Both the position numbers and the translations under genes were made by a program. A stretch of DNA of 64,000 nt. It comes from Phalacrocorax aristotelis (lineage: Eukaryota; Chordata; Aves; Suliformes; Phalacrocoracidae). The stretch lies in the NCBI RefSeq assembly GCF_949628215.1, contig NW_027441273.1, positions 1 to 64,000 on the forward strand, written 5' to 3'. This document shows, piece after piece, positions 9,678 through 21,731 of this stretch; position 1 is the first letter of the stretch; each line of letters opens with the position of its first letter. The notes beneath the pieces are model-generated. The model searched no databases, was not told the origin of the DNA, and worked only from the letters and a program-made list of their open reading frames with translations.

Positions 9678-10205
9678 TTTAACCAAAGCGATGAAATCAA
9701 CCAACCAGAGACGGTGTTCCATTACGGGAACATGGAGCGTACGAATCGGTGTGTCTGTCGATCTGCATTTTAGTCCCTAGGCGATCGTTAACGTCAACAG
9801 AACAACAGACAACGTGCTTCTGTCAGAAAAGGATGACAAAACGCGGTTTCGTGGAGCGGACTGAGAAAACTAGCCAAGACCGCCAAGATTAAGAGCCAAG
9901 AAGGCAAAAGGCAATTCTGGCAGGGGGAGATCGCGACCACCGACTCACGGACCACCACCGAGCCTGCGCAGTAATTTACATACGGAACGAGCAAGTTTGT
10001 ACCGATCAGTAGACAGGGCAATAATGACTATGTATGAATACCTAAAATTTTGATCTACAAATTGTACGGGAAAGGTGCGTGAGGTACGCACGCCAGGAGG
10101 AGCGATCCCCCGTGCGTCTGGCGCTGTGAATAAAGAATGCCTGCTCTTTAATACTAGATTTGTGTTGAATAGATATTTCTGATTTTACCGCGTTTTTCGG
10201 TAACA
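9678..10205 (+). repeat. 5' LTR, copy 2 (528 bp)
   Basis: Begins TTTAACC instead of TGTAACC, so the terminal dinucleotide is mutated, as also at 29938. AATAAA at 10129-10134. Contains the 19-bp stretch near 9887 that the 3' LTR lacks. Confidence 0.92.
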
Positions 10206-10209
10206 GTTT

Positions 10210-10227
10210 TGGCACCCCAGATGGGAC
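10210..10227 (+). promoter_or_regulatory. Primer-binding site, copy 2
   Basis: Same 18 bases as in copy 1, four bases after the LTR end. Confidence 0.75.
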
Positions 10228-10707
10228 CCTGCTTTTGAATCTCGACGGATCCGCGGGACCGTGGGACCTGCAGCCAGCCCCAAGGAATTCTCGGGGAGAG
10301 CTTCCGATCCCCAGGCCAGAGAATTCTGAGCAAGATCCCTTGGACTGAAGTAAACAAGGCATTCTTTTAAGAAGAAACTTAGGTAGAATAATACGTGGGG
10401 TTAGCTTCCCACATAGGATAGGATAGTGGGTTTGAGTCCCACGGGCCTGCCCGTAAGGCGCGGCAAAAGCCACGCAGGGTTGGGGCCAAGAGGTACCTCG
10501 GTTGGTAAGTCTCTGCTAGGCGAAAGCCTGTGGAGCGGGACCCGAGGGTAGGGGGGTCTTCAACAGGGGGTTGAAGTCTCCAGGGATATCTAGCAGGGCG
10601 CTACAGATCCCAGTGGCGGATTTCCAGTGAGACCTCTAACGGGGGTTGGAGTCCCTCTGACTACTATTTGCGATAGCGCACAATCACAACTACTAGTTGA
10701 CTGGGAG

Positions 10708-11599
10708 ATGGGAGCATTTCTGAGTAAGAAACCTATCCCACAGAGAACACCTTTGGGATGTATTTTGAAGCACTGGAAAGACATCGGGGGTGATGACCTA
10801 CTAACTCGGAAACCATTAATTGAATATTGCAATCATTGGTGGCCAACGTATCAATTGGAAGGTGGGCACAAATGGCCAGAACATGAGACATTGCAATATC
10901 GTACCATCTTGCAATTAATGTTGTTTTGTAAAAAGGGAAGGCAAATGGGAAGAAGTGGCATATGTTGATTTGTTCTTTACACTGTGGAACCATCCAGCGT
11001 GGCAGAAACAGCGTGAGGTATGTCCACAGGATTCTACGGCAATGTTTTTGGAGAGAGGAAAATGTGGTGAGAACTTGAAGTGTTGCTCTACTTGTGATAC
11101 TGGATACTTCACTTGATGGAACTGACAAGAAAATAGTATTGAATACAGCCAGAAGACAGGTGCAGGGAGCACATGCTAACAGGAATTTACAGAGAACAAT
11201 TAATAAGAATTTTCCATCTACAAATCCCGAGTGGGACCCTAATCAGCCAGGACCCAGGGGAATGTTGACTAGATGTCAGAGAGAGATTTTATTTGGAGTA
11301 AGACACGCAATGCCAAAAGCAATAAATGGGTCAAAATTTATGAAGCGAGACAAGAATTAAAGGAGTCCCCTTCAGCCTTTATGGAAAGACTGAAGGTGAC
11401 TGCCAGAAAATATACTCATTTGAACGCAGAAAAACCAGAAAAAGCAATTCAGTTGGTCTCTATATTCATAAGACAATCAGCCCCAGATAGTGGGGGGGGG
11501 AGAAGAAACCTTCAGAAGCTAGAAGAACCTGAATCCAGAGATCTGGGTAAAATGCTTGAAGTAGCTTGGCATGAAGGAGACCAGGGGAATCAACCCTAG
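10708..11599 (+). pseudogene. gag: gag pseudogene, copy 2
   Basis: Met-Gly start at 10708; matrix frame open to 10968, then shifted. The capsid frame 11273-11599 runs on through the nine-G run to a stop just before protease, without any nucleocapsid zinc knuckle. Same lesions as the other copies apart from the G-run. Confidence 0.85.
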
Positions 11600-14500
11600 C
11601 TGAACACCTGGTTACACTGAAGCTAGGGAATGAAGAAATAGAATTTTTGGTAGATACGGGAGCCACTTCTTTGGTATTGAATACACGTAAAGAGAAATTT
11701 AATCATAAATCCGGAGGTGGTGTTAGTGCGACAGGGCAAAGAAAAATTAGCCCCTCTCAGAGCCATTAAAGTTTAAATTGGAGAAGCAATGGGCAACTCA
11801 CCAATTTCTGTATATGCCTGAATGTCCACTGCCTCTGTTATGATGAGATCTATTAAGTAAATTAGATGCTCAAGTAACTTTTAAAGATGGAGAGATTAAA
11901 TTACTAATACCAGAATCAAAAGCCACAGAGGCGAGAGCGTTTGTGTTACAGGATTCCTCCAGGGAGGAACAGGTTCCCGAAGAAGTGGAAAACGTAGTAA
12001 TTCCTTTGGTTTGAGCGAGCGGAGCTCCGGAGCGATCTAAGTGGGCAGAGCCGGTAAAAGTAACCTTAAAGCCTGGAGCCAAGCCGGTAAGACAAAAACA
12101 ATACCCTATTAAGCGAGAGGCTCAAGAAGGATTAGAGAAGTTAATTATAAAATTTTTCAGAATATGAGCTTTTAGTGGAATGTGAATCAGAATATAGTAC
12201 TCCTGTGTCGCCAGTAAAGAAATCTAGAGGCAAAGAGTATTAGCTAGTTCACCATTTAAGGGCTATATATCAGGTGGCCCAAGACATACATCCGGTAGTA
12301 GCTAATCCATACACTTTACTGACCTCTTTTAAAGGAGGAGCATAAATGGTTTACTGTACTAGATTTGAAGGATGCCTTCTTTTGCATACCTCCAGGCATA
12401 AAAAGTCAAAGCCTATTTGCTTTGGAATGGGAAAGCCCCACCACAGAATGAAAGACACAGCTACCATGGACCGTACTTACACAAGGATTTAAAATTAGTC
12501 CTACGATATTTGGGACTCAGCTGGCAAGAAAAAAATTAGAAATATAGAAATGTATAGAAAAAACAGAACCCAGGGAGAGGCATATTGTTACAGAATGCAG
12601 GTGACATTCTGATAGTGGCAGAAAGTAAAGAATAATGTTTTGAAATTTTTAAATTTTCTGGGCCAAGGAAGATGCAGAGTTTCCAGAAACAAAACCCAAA
12701 TAGGAGAAGCAGCAGCCATTTATTTAGGATTTGAAATATCTCAAAGACAAAGACAATTAGAAAGTGAAAAGAAAGAAACTATTTGTCAAATTCCCAAACC
12801 TAGCGGCCCAAAGGAATTGAGAGCTTTTCTGAAAATAGTGAAATGGCGTCAGCTCTGGATTCTGAACTACAGACTCTATGTAAAACCATTATATGAGGCA
12901 TTGAAAGAATCAAAGGATAAATATTTAACCCGGACGCCCGAATGCCAAACGGCATTCAAAGAACTGAAAAGAGCCTCGATGATGGCCCCTGCATTAGGCC
13001 TACCTGATTTCGCTAAACCTTTTGAGTTGTTTGTCCACGAAAGACAACATTTAGCCCTTGGAGTGCTGACACAGCGACTGGGAACCTGGAAGAGACCTGT
13101 GGGCTACTTCTCCAAACAACTCGACCACGCGAGTAAAAGACGGCCTAGGTGTTTACGGGCAGTAGCAACAACAGCGCTGCCGATCCAGGAAGCCCCAAAG
13201 TTAACAATGGGACAGAAGATGACAGTATGTGTCCCGCACATAGCGGTGACTGTTTTAGGACAAAAGGGGGGTCGTTGGCTATCCCTTAGCAGAATGTTGA
13301 AATATCAAGTTGTTCTGTTAGAACAAGACGATGTGGAATCGAAGACTACTGCTATACTGAATCCTGCTACGTTTTTAACAACAGAAAACCTTACGGACAA
13401 TTTCGAACACGATCGCTTGCTAACTATTGAACAAGTCTATTCCAGCAGACCAGACCTGAGACACAAACCTCTGGGAAAATCCTGATCTGGAGTTGTTTAC
13501 AGATGGAAGAAGCTCTGGGCGAGAAGAGAAGCGAATGGCCGGATATGCTGTCGTTATCACCGCCGAGGGAACGGAGTCAGGGGTGCTGCCTGCAAACACC
13601 TCAGCACAGAAAGCAGCATTGGTAGCATTGAAGCGAGCTCTGCGAATGGCAGAAGGACAAAGGATAAATATCTAGACTGATTCCAAACATGCATTTGGTG
13701 TGATCCACGATCATGGAGCTATTGGGAAGGAGAAAGGACTGCCATCAGCCCAAAAATCATCGATACAGCATAAAGACGACATTCTCCAACTTCCGGAAGA
13801 TGTGCAGAAACCAAAAGAAGTGGCGGTAAAGCGTTGCAAAGCTCATCAATTCGGCCAGATGGCTGTAAACATAAGCAAACGATTGACAGATAAAGCTGCA
13901 AAGAGGACTGCAGAGCAAGGTATCCTTGCGCTAGTACCGGTAAAACAGATCAGAATTCCAAAGTTGAAACCGAGATATAATAAATTGGATGAGCAATTAG
14001 CAGAACAATTGGAAACATCACAAAACACAGAGAGGTGGTAGATAACACCAGAAAAACAAGTAATAATAATAACAACCCCACAAGTTATGACAGAACTTGA
14101 AAAGAAAAGCATGAGCAAACACATTGGGGTGTAGACGCTACGGTTTTGAGTTTAAAAACATCTGTAGCGTGTGTAGGCATGACAAGAATAGTTAAACCCA
14201 TAGTAGCTAAGCGTCCAATCTGTCCTAGAAATAATCCCCTGAACCAAAGGAAACCACCTTTAGGAGTAACAAAACAAAAAATTCTCCCGGAAATTATTAG
14301 CAAATTAAGTTCTCTGAGTTACCCAGACAAAATAGATATAGCAGTATTTGTTAGTGCTGATTGACAAATTTTCTAGATGGCCAGAAGCTTTCTCGTGCTG
14401 CACCAACAAAGCTAGAGTAGTAGTTAAAACGTTGCTGAAAGAAATAATACCAAGATTTAGAGTGCCAACGGGAATGTCCTCTGATAGAGCACCACATTTT

Positions 14501-14617
14501 TTTGCAGAGGTAGTTCAACAAATTAATAAAATTTTGGGTAGAAAATGGGACCTGCATACACCCTGGAGACCACAATCAAGTGAAAACTTTGAGAAGATGA
14601 ACCAAACGCCGAACTGA
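11600..14617 (+). pseudogene. pol: pro-pol pseudogene, copy 2
   Basis: Protease DTGA at about 11653-11664, RT motif A near 12359-12382, defective YVDD box (Asn-Ala-Gly-Asp) at 12594-12605, RNase H FTDG near 13496 with an in-frame TAG at 13673-13675, integrase core 14348-14617 with DD35E spacing. Broken by the same stops and shifts as copy 1. Confidence 0.9.
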
Positions 14618-14691
14618 CATAGTGGAATATTATTGATCTAGGATGGAAGTATTGAGAAAATTATTATTTCAGAACTTCCATACGGGGGAAA

Positions 14692-15249
14692 TGTAACCAA
14701 AGCGATGAAATCAACCAACCAGAGACAGTGTTCCATTACGGGAACATGGAGCGTACGAATCAGCGCATCCGTCGATCTGCATTTTAGTCCCTAGGCGATC
14801 GTTAATGCGAACAGAACAGACGATGTGCTTCTGTCAGAAAAGGATGACAAAACGCGGTTTCGTGGAGCGGACTGAGAAAACTAGCCAAGAAGGTAAAAAG
14901 GTAATTCCTTTACGCAGGGGGAGATCGCGACCACCGACTCACAGACCACCACCGACCCAAGTAATACCGCCTACTCAGAAGAGAACAACGGAAGAGGACA
15001 ACCGAGCCTGCGCAGCGATTTACATACGGAACGAGCAAGTTTGTACCGATCAGTAGACAGGACAATAACGAATACGTATGAATACGTAAAATTTTGATCT
15101 ACAAATTGAACGGGAAAGGTGCGTGAGGTACGCACGCCAGGAGGAGCGATCCCCCGTGCATCCGGCGCCGTGAATAAAGAATGCCTGCTCTTTAATACTA
15201 AATTGGCGTTGAGGAGTCGTTTCCGATTTTACCGCGTTTTTCGGTAACA
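14692..15249 (+). repeat. 3' LTR, copy 2 (558 bp)
   Basis: TGTAACC to GGTAACA, followed by CAGG. Type-B variants: GGAGCGGACTG near 14865 and CAGTAGACAGG near 15051. Confidence 0.92.
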
Positions 15250-15462
15250 CAGGGAGTCAGACCAAGAGGGCCAGAGAAAGACAAAATACCGACAGGCTAC
15301 AGGACAGAGCAGGAGGAATAAAAAAACGGAGCCAGAGCCAGGCAGAGAGAGGCGGAGATAGAAAAAGGAGCCACAGGCTACAGGACAGAGAGAGGGAGGA
15401 CTGAAAAAGACGGCGAGGCAGGGAGCCACTCAGAGCGAGATGGAGAGAGAAGGTGCGGGGGG
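15250..15462 (+). repeat. Purine-rich minisatellite stretch, unit 2
   Basis: Counterpart of 5118-5330; appears identical by eye. Confidence 0.7.
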
Positions 15463-17560
15463 GGCCCAAAAGAAAAAATAAAATTTTGCAGCAGGTAAGG
15501 AAAGAGAGGGGGCCGGGGGAGAGACAGGGAGGGCCCAGGACGCACAAGAGAGGCAACGGGGCCCCACTGGCCCAGGACTCACCGCGACTCTCGCTCTCAG
15601 CGCTGCTGGCACAATTTAGCCGTTCAGATGCTTCTTTCCCCTCCTCTCCTCCCTGCCTCTTCTGCAGCTCCAGACTCTAGGCCGACCTCCACCTGAAGAG
15701 GATACGTGGGTGTCTTACCGCTCTTACGAGACGAGGCTTCCTCGGCACGTAGCCTAGCTCGCTCGTGCACTACACGCCCGTACCCAACTCCGGGTTACGC
15801 GTACGGACCCTGCGGTGCACGTTGGTGGCCTGGCCCGCTGCGGACTATGAAGGGGGATCCTTCCTCCCTCACCTGCAGGGACAGGCTCTCTCTTGCCTGC
15901 AGCAGGAAGGCAGCTGGCAGCCAGAGCGCCTTCAGTTTCTTCTGCTTTACCTTTCGTTGGCGTCTCCAGCTTCAGCCGAGGCAGCTCCTCTCCACAGCCG
16001 GGAAGGGCTCTGTGTGTCCCTTTTCGCCCCGGTGCTGCGAGGATGGCAAAGCCGGGCAGAGAGAAGCCACGCAAGCCTGAGACGGCCGCAGTCGACGGCG
16101 TCCCCGGGGAAGGACAGACAACCACGTCCTCAGCACGGTCTCTGGGAGAGGGAAAGAAGAAACAGCGACCGTCATTACCGTCGATCGACCCTGACCAAAG
16201 CCCCTCCTTGCGCAGGGGCTTCCGGACACAGCGCCCCTTCCCCGCGCTACTGCTACGGGCCCCTGCGCCGAGGGGGAATCCAGTGCGCTTGAGGGCCGGC
16301 TCGCTGCCTTCACGACAGGGCCTGGGGGCGGCCAAGGGCTACGCAGCACGCTTCAGGGGAGGTGCCGGGGCTGGGGGCAGGCACACGGGGCAAGGGGGGG
16401 CCAGGGGAGGCTGAGCGGGAGCTCCGGCGAGCCGGGGAGGCGGCCATCATCTGCGCCCTGGGCACGGGGAAAAGGTCCTCCTCCTTTCCCTCTTCCCTTC
16501 TGTCAGCTCCCGGGGAACTCACCGCTTCTCGGGGAGCGGCCGCACCCGGAAGCCCCCAGAAATCAACACGAATCCAACCCCAAAAATACACCGCGCCTAC
16601 CGTACGCGGCACGGCCGCCCGGCACCCGAGCGCCGGAAGACCGCGCCTCCCGCCACGCCCCGGCGAACCACGTGACAGCGCCGGCAGCCACTGCGCCTGG
16701 ACTACACCTCCCGGCATGCTCTGCGGCACAACACGGCCGCCCGGCAGCCGCTCGCCGCAAGGACTACACCTCCCGGCATGCTCTGCGCCACAACACGGCC
16801 GCCCGGCAGCCGCGCCCCACAAGGACTACACCTCCCGGCATGCTCTGCGCCACAACACGGCCGCACGGCCACCCGGCAGGCGCACCACCACAGCTCCCGG
16901 CACGCCGCCAGCCCGCCCTCCCCGCTCTCGGACCCTACGGGCCACCGTCCCTCCCGCCGATGCACCCGGAAGCCCCACCGAGCCCTCAGCACAGCCTCGC
17001 TCTCCCCACCGCCCGCTCCGACCCGGCGCTGCCCCGCCGCAGCCCTCCTCGGGGCTTGACCCGGGACGCAGCGCTCCACCACCCAGCCCCCGCTCACCTC
17101 CTCCCTCGCTACAGTCGCAGCCCGCTGACGCTCGGCCACAGCTCCGCTCCGCTCCGCCCTCGGCTCACACTGGCCCCCCGGAGCCGGGCACCACCCCTTT
17201 TCCAGGGAGGAGCCGGCACCGTCAGCCCCACCGCCCGCACCTGGGGCTCCTCCATCCAGACCCCGCCCACAGCTGAGGCGCAGCAGCAACGGGGGGCCCC
17301 CTCCCCTCACCCCCACAGTGCACCACCTCCTCCCCTGGGCTCCATCACAGCCCCTTGCCCCACGCAAAGGCAGCGCAAACGCAGCCCTGAGGGCAAAGGA
17401 GAGGGCAGGTGTCTGTGCAGGCGCACACGCGTAACAAGTCCCTGGAGCCATTCGTGGCTCAGGGTCCCCAACGCTCCCCCTGCCCCAAGGCCACCTCGGC
17501 CGCCGTTGCCGCAGCCGCACGGAGCTGGTGTTGGCTGCGATAGTGCTCATTTTCTCCACA
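15463..17560. promoter_or_regulatory. GC-rich promoter-like block, unit 2
   Basis: Counterpart of 5331-7428 with the same E-box, ETS-type motifs and splice signals. Differs from unit 1 at a few sites shared with units 3 and 4, e.g. CGGACTATG near 15841, GCTCGCCGCAAGG near 16750 and GCACCGTCAGCC near 17217. Confidence 0.65.
16701..16905 (+). repeat. 62-bp tandem repeat of ZNF143/SBS-type sites, unit 2
   Basis: Three intact motifs at 16701, 16763 and 16825 and one degenerate copy at 16887. Confidence 0.85.
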
Positions 17561-18102
17561 GTAGCTAGGAAGGGATACGTTTTGGATTTATGCTCAAAAC
17601 ACCGTTAATAATGTAGAGATGTTTTCGTTCTTGCTGAGCACTGCTTCCACAGTCAGAGCCTCTTCTGGTTCTCTCAGTGCCCCACCAGCAAGTAGGCTGG
17701 GAGAGGACACAGCTGGGAAAGCTTTCCCAGCTAACTGACCAAAGGGATATTCCATACCATTTGACACCATGCTCAGCACACGCAGCTGGGGGAAGAAGGG
17801 GGAGTCCTTGGGGGAGGGGGGGGGGGCAGGGGCTACGGCATTTCTCTCCCTAAGTAACCGTTACACATGACAGCCCTGCTTTCCCAGAAACAGCTCAACA
17901 CCTGCCCGCCGAAAAGGAGGAGTGAATTAATTCCTTGCTTTGCTTCCACGCACAGCTTTTGCTTTACCTATTAAACAGTCTTGATCTCAACCCATGATTT
18001 TTCTCACTCTTACCCTTCCAGCTCTCTCCCCCAGCCCACTGAGGGTGGAGCGAGCAAGCAGCTCCCTGGTGCAGAGTTGCCAGCTGGGGCTAAGCCACGG
18101 CA
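17561..18102 (+). mobile_element. Avian ERV LTR, unit 2
   Basis: Same LTR and orientation as at 7429-7970, with the ATTAAA signal near 17969. Confidence 0.75.
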
Positions 18103-19809
18103 CGCGCTTGTCCTGATTTGGCAGGGAACGGACCGTCCGTCGCCTGGCTCCTGGAGCGACGGGCTGCTGGGCAGAGGGGGAGGCCACCAAAGGTGAGGAG
18201 CAGGGCACGGGACAGTAGGAAGAGAGAAGAGAAGAGCGGCATCCGGCTGGACGGGGCGGGGGGGACGTGTGTGCGTGTAGTGAGAAGGCACGAGGCAGGG
18301 AACAGGACGGCCAGAGAAGGACAGGGAGCCTGACGGAGGTGGAGATAAAAGCAGCAGAGAGAGGGGAAGAGAGGCAGCAGAAAGAGGGAAGAGCAGGACA
18401 CAGACCAACAAAGAAGGAAGAGGAGCAGGCTGGAGACGCACAAAGAACCTGGGGCAGGCAGCACGACAGCGAGGGAGGAAAGAAGAATAGGGGCAGGAAG
18501 CTGGACCGAGCGCGATGGAGAAAGACAAGATAAGCGACAAGAACAGGGCAGAAAGGGAAGAATGAAGCCACGGGGACAGGGAGCCGAGACAGCCAACGAC
18601 AGAGGGAAGGGGCCAGGGAGGGAACACCACAAAACAAACCACGGGGCTACGTGGTACAGAGCACGAGAAGGCAGAGAATTAAGAATTAGGGACAGGGAGC
18701 CAGAAAAACAGCAACAAAACAACACCCAAAACAAAGGGAGATGGGGAGCAAAAGGAATCGCAATGCGTACAGAAAGAAGAGAGAAACAACTCTAAAACAG
18801 GGTCACGGGGAAGCCAGAGACAGCAAGATGGAGAAAGGACAAAAGCTACAGGCTACAGGGCAGAGAGGGAAGAATTAATGAATAGACGCAGAGAGCTGGG
18901 CAGAAAGAGGTGGAGAAAGGCTGACGATCACACGGCCAACAGGGAAGAGAGAAGAGAGGGAGGAATTTTAAAAACAGGGGCAAGAAGCCAGAGAGAGGGA
19001 GAGAGAGGCAACACTAAAATGGGGACAAGCCACAGGGCGGCGAGGAGGGAACCGATGAATAAGAACAGGAGACCAAAGAGAACACAACGTAGAATGGAAA
19101 AAAGGAACAGCGGCCCAACAGGGAAGGAGGAATTAAAGATCAGGCACTGGGAGGCAGACAGAGACAAACGAAGAAACAAGTGGAAAAAAAAAAAACCAAA
19201 AACACAACAACAGCAATGGGCTACAAAGACAGACAGAGAGGGAAGAAATAAAACATCGCAGCAAGGAGCTGCACAGAGAGAGATGAGGACAAACAAATAG
19301 CACGGGTCTACGTGACAGAGAACGTGGAATTAGAACACAGAGAGAGGGAGCGCGACAGAGAGAGAGGCCGAGAGAAAAATCTAGACGGGCTACAGCGGGC
19401 AGAGGCAGGAATTAAAACCTAGGGACAGGGAGCTGGACAGAGAGAGACGGAGATCACAGGGAACAGCGGCGGGTGCAGGAAGAACAGGAATTCATGAACA
19501 GGGAAAGGGAGCTGGACAGAGAAGAACTCAGAAAGGCAAGAACAGTAGCAGGGTACAGAGCAGACGAATTAAAAAGCGCGGCGGGAGCGTTGAGGCAGAC
19601 AGAGAGATTAAGAAAAAAGTCACGGGCTACGTGGCAAAGCAGGAGGAATTCAGAAACGGGGATGGCAACCAAGGGAGAGTGAGCTGCTGAAGGATAACGG
19701 GCATTCAAAGTGAGGGACGGGGAGCTGGGAAAAGCGAGGCAGAGAAAAACAGAATCACAGAGAGAATCAAACAAAGCCAAAAAAGAAGAAACTGAACAAC
19801 AGGAACAGG
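18103..19809 (+). repeat. Purine-rich block with 83-90-bp minisatellite, unit 2 (type B)
   Basis: Same structure as 7971-9677 but carries the type-B set of changes from about 18705 onward (AACAGCAACAAAACAACACC, CTCTAAAACAGGG, ACACTAAAATGGGG, CAAACGAAG). Ends in CAGG (19806-19809). Confidence 0.75.
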
Positions 19810-20337
19810 TGTAACCAAAGCGATGAAATCAACCAACCAGAGACGGTGTTCCATTACGGGAACATGGAGCGTACGAATCGGTGTGTCTGTCGATCTGCAT
19901 TTTAGTCCCTAGGCGATCGTTAACGTCAACAGAACAACAGACAACGTGCTTCTGTCAGAAAAGGATGACAAAACGCGGTTTCGTGGAGCGGACTGAGAAA
20001 ACTAGCCAAGACCGCCAAGATTAAGAGCCAAGAAGGCAAAAGGCAATTCTGGCAGGGGGAGATCGCGACCACCGACTCACGGACCACCACCGAGCCTGCG
20101 CAGTAATTTACATACGGAACGAGCAAGTTTGTACCGATCAGTAGACAGGGCAATAATGACTATGTATGAATACCTAAAATTTTGATCTACAAATTGTACA
20201 GGAAAGGTGCGTGAGGTACGCACGCCAGGAGGAACGATCCCCCGTGCGTCTGGCACTGTGAATAAAGAATGCCTGCTCTTTAATACTAGATTTGTGTTGA
20301 ATAGATATTTCTGATTTTACCGCGTTTTTCGGTAACA
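19810..20337 (+). repeat. 5' LTR, copy 3 (528 bp)
   Basis: Keeps the canonical TGTAACC start. Type-B variants: TTGTACAGGAAAGG near 20193, GGAACGATCC near 20229 and GGCACTGTG near 20251. Confidence 0.92.
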
Positions 20338-20839
20338 GTTTTGGCACCCCAGATGGGACCCTGCTTTTGAATCTCGACGGATCCGCGGGACCGTGGGACC
20401 TGCAGCCAGCCCCAAGGAATTCTCGGGGAGAGCTTCCGATCCCCAGGCCAGAGAATTCTGAGCAAGATCCCTTGGACTGAAGTAAACAAGGCATTCTTTT
20501 AAGAAGAAACTTAGGTAGAATAATACGTGGGGTTAGCTTCCCACATAGGATAGGATAGTGGGTTTGAGTCCCACGGGCCTGCCCGTAAGGCGCGGCAAAA
20601 GCCACGCAGGGTTGGGGCCAAGAGGTACCTCGGTTGGTAAGTCTCTGCTAGGCGAAAGCCTGTGGAGCGGGACCCGAGGGTAGGGGGGTCTTCAACAGGG
20701 GGTTGAAGTCTCCAGGGATATCTAGCAGGGCGCTACAGATCCCAGTGGCGGATTTCCAGTGAGACCTCTAACGGGGGTTGGAGTCCCTCTGACTACTATT
20801 TGCGATAGCGCACAATCACAACTACTAGTTGACTGGGAG

Positions 20840-21731
20840 ATGGGAGCATTTCTGAGTAAGAAACCTATCCCACAGAGAACACCTTTGGGATGTATTCTGA
20901 AGCACTGGAAAGACATCAGGGGTGATGACCTACTAACTCGGAAACCATTAATTGAATATTGCAATCATTGGTGGCCAACGTATCAATTGGAAGGTGGGCA
21001 CAAATGGCCAGAACATGAGACATTGCAATATCGTACCATCTTGCAATTAATGTTGTTTTGTAAAAAGGGAAGGCAAATGGGAAGAAGTGGCATATGTTGA
21101 TTTGTTCTTTACACTGTGGAACCATCCAGCGTGGCAGAAACAGCGTGAGGTATGTCCACAGGATTCTACGGCAATGTTTTTGGAGAGAGGAAAATGTGGT
21201 GAGAACTTGAAGTGTTGCTCTACTTGTGATACTGGATACTTCACTTGATGGAACTGACAAGAAAATAGTATTGAATACAGCCAGAAGACAGGTGCAGGGA
21301 GCACATGCTAACAGGAATTTACAGAGAACAATTAATAAGAATTTTCCATCTACAAATCCCGAGTGGGACCCTAATCAGCCAGGACCCAGGGGAATGTTGA
21401 CTAGATGTCAGAGAGAGATTTTATTTGGAGTAAGACACGCAATGCCAAAAGCAATAAATGGGTCAAAATTTATGAAGCGAGACAAGAATTAAAGGAGTCC
21501 CCTTCAGCCTTTATGGAAAGACTGAAGGTGACTGCCAGAAAATATACTCATTTGAACGCAGAAAAACCAGAAAAAGCAATTCAGTTGGTCTCTATATTCA
21601 TAAGACAATCAGCCCCAGATAGTGGGGGGGGGAGAAGAAACCTTCAGAAGCTAGAAGAACCTGAATCCAGAGATCTGGGTAAAATGCTTGAAGTAGCTTG
21701 GCATGAAGGAGACCAGGGGAATCAACCCTAG
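20840..21731 (+). pseudogene. gag: gag pseudogene, copy 3
   Basis: As copy 2, with private substitutions near 20899 (silent, T to C) and 20918 (Gly to Arg in the KDIGGD stretch). Confidence 0.85.

Larger units (their letters stand above)
9678..15249 (+). mobile_element. Defective gammaretrovirus-like provirus, array copy 2 (complete element)
   Basis: Complete from 5' LTR (9678-10205) to 3' LTR (14692-15249), with CAGG on both sides (9674-9677 and 15250-15253). A 4-bp target duplication fits gammaretrovirus-type integration. Lesions in gag and pol are those of copy 1. The short duplication at both ends argues that the two LTRs belong to one insertion. Confidence 0.95.
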
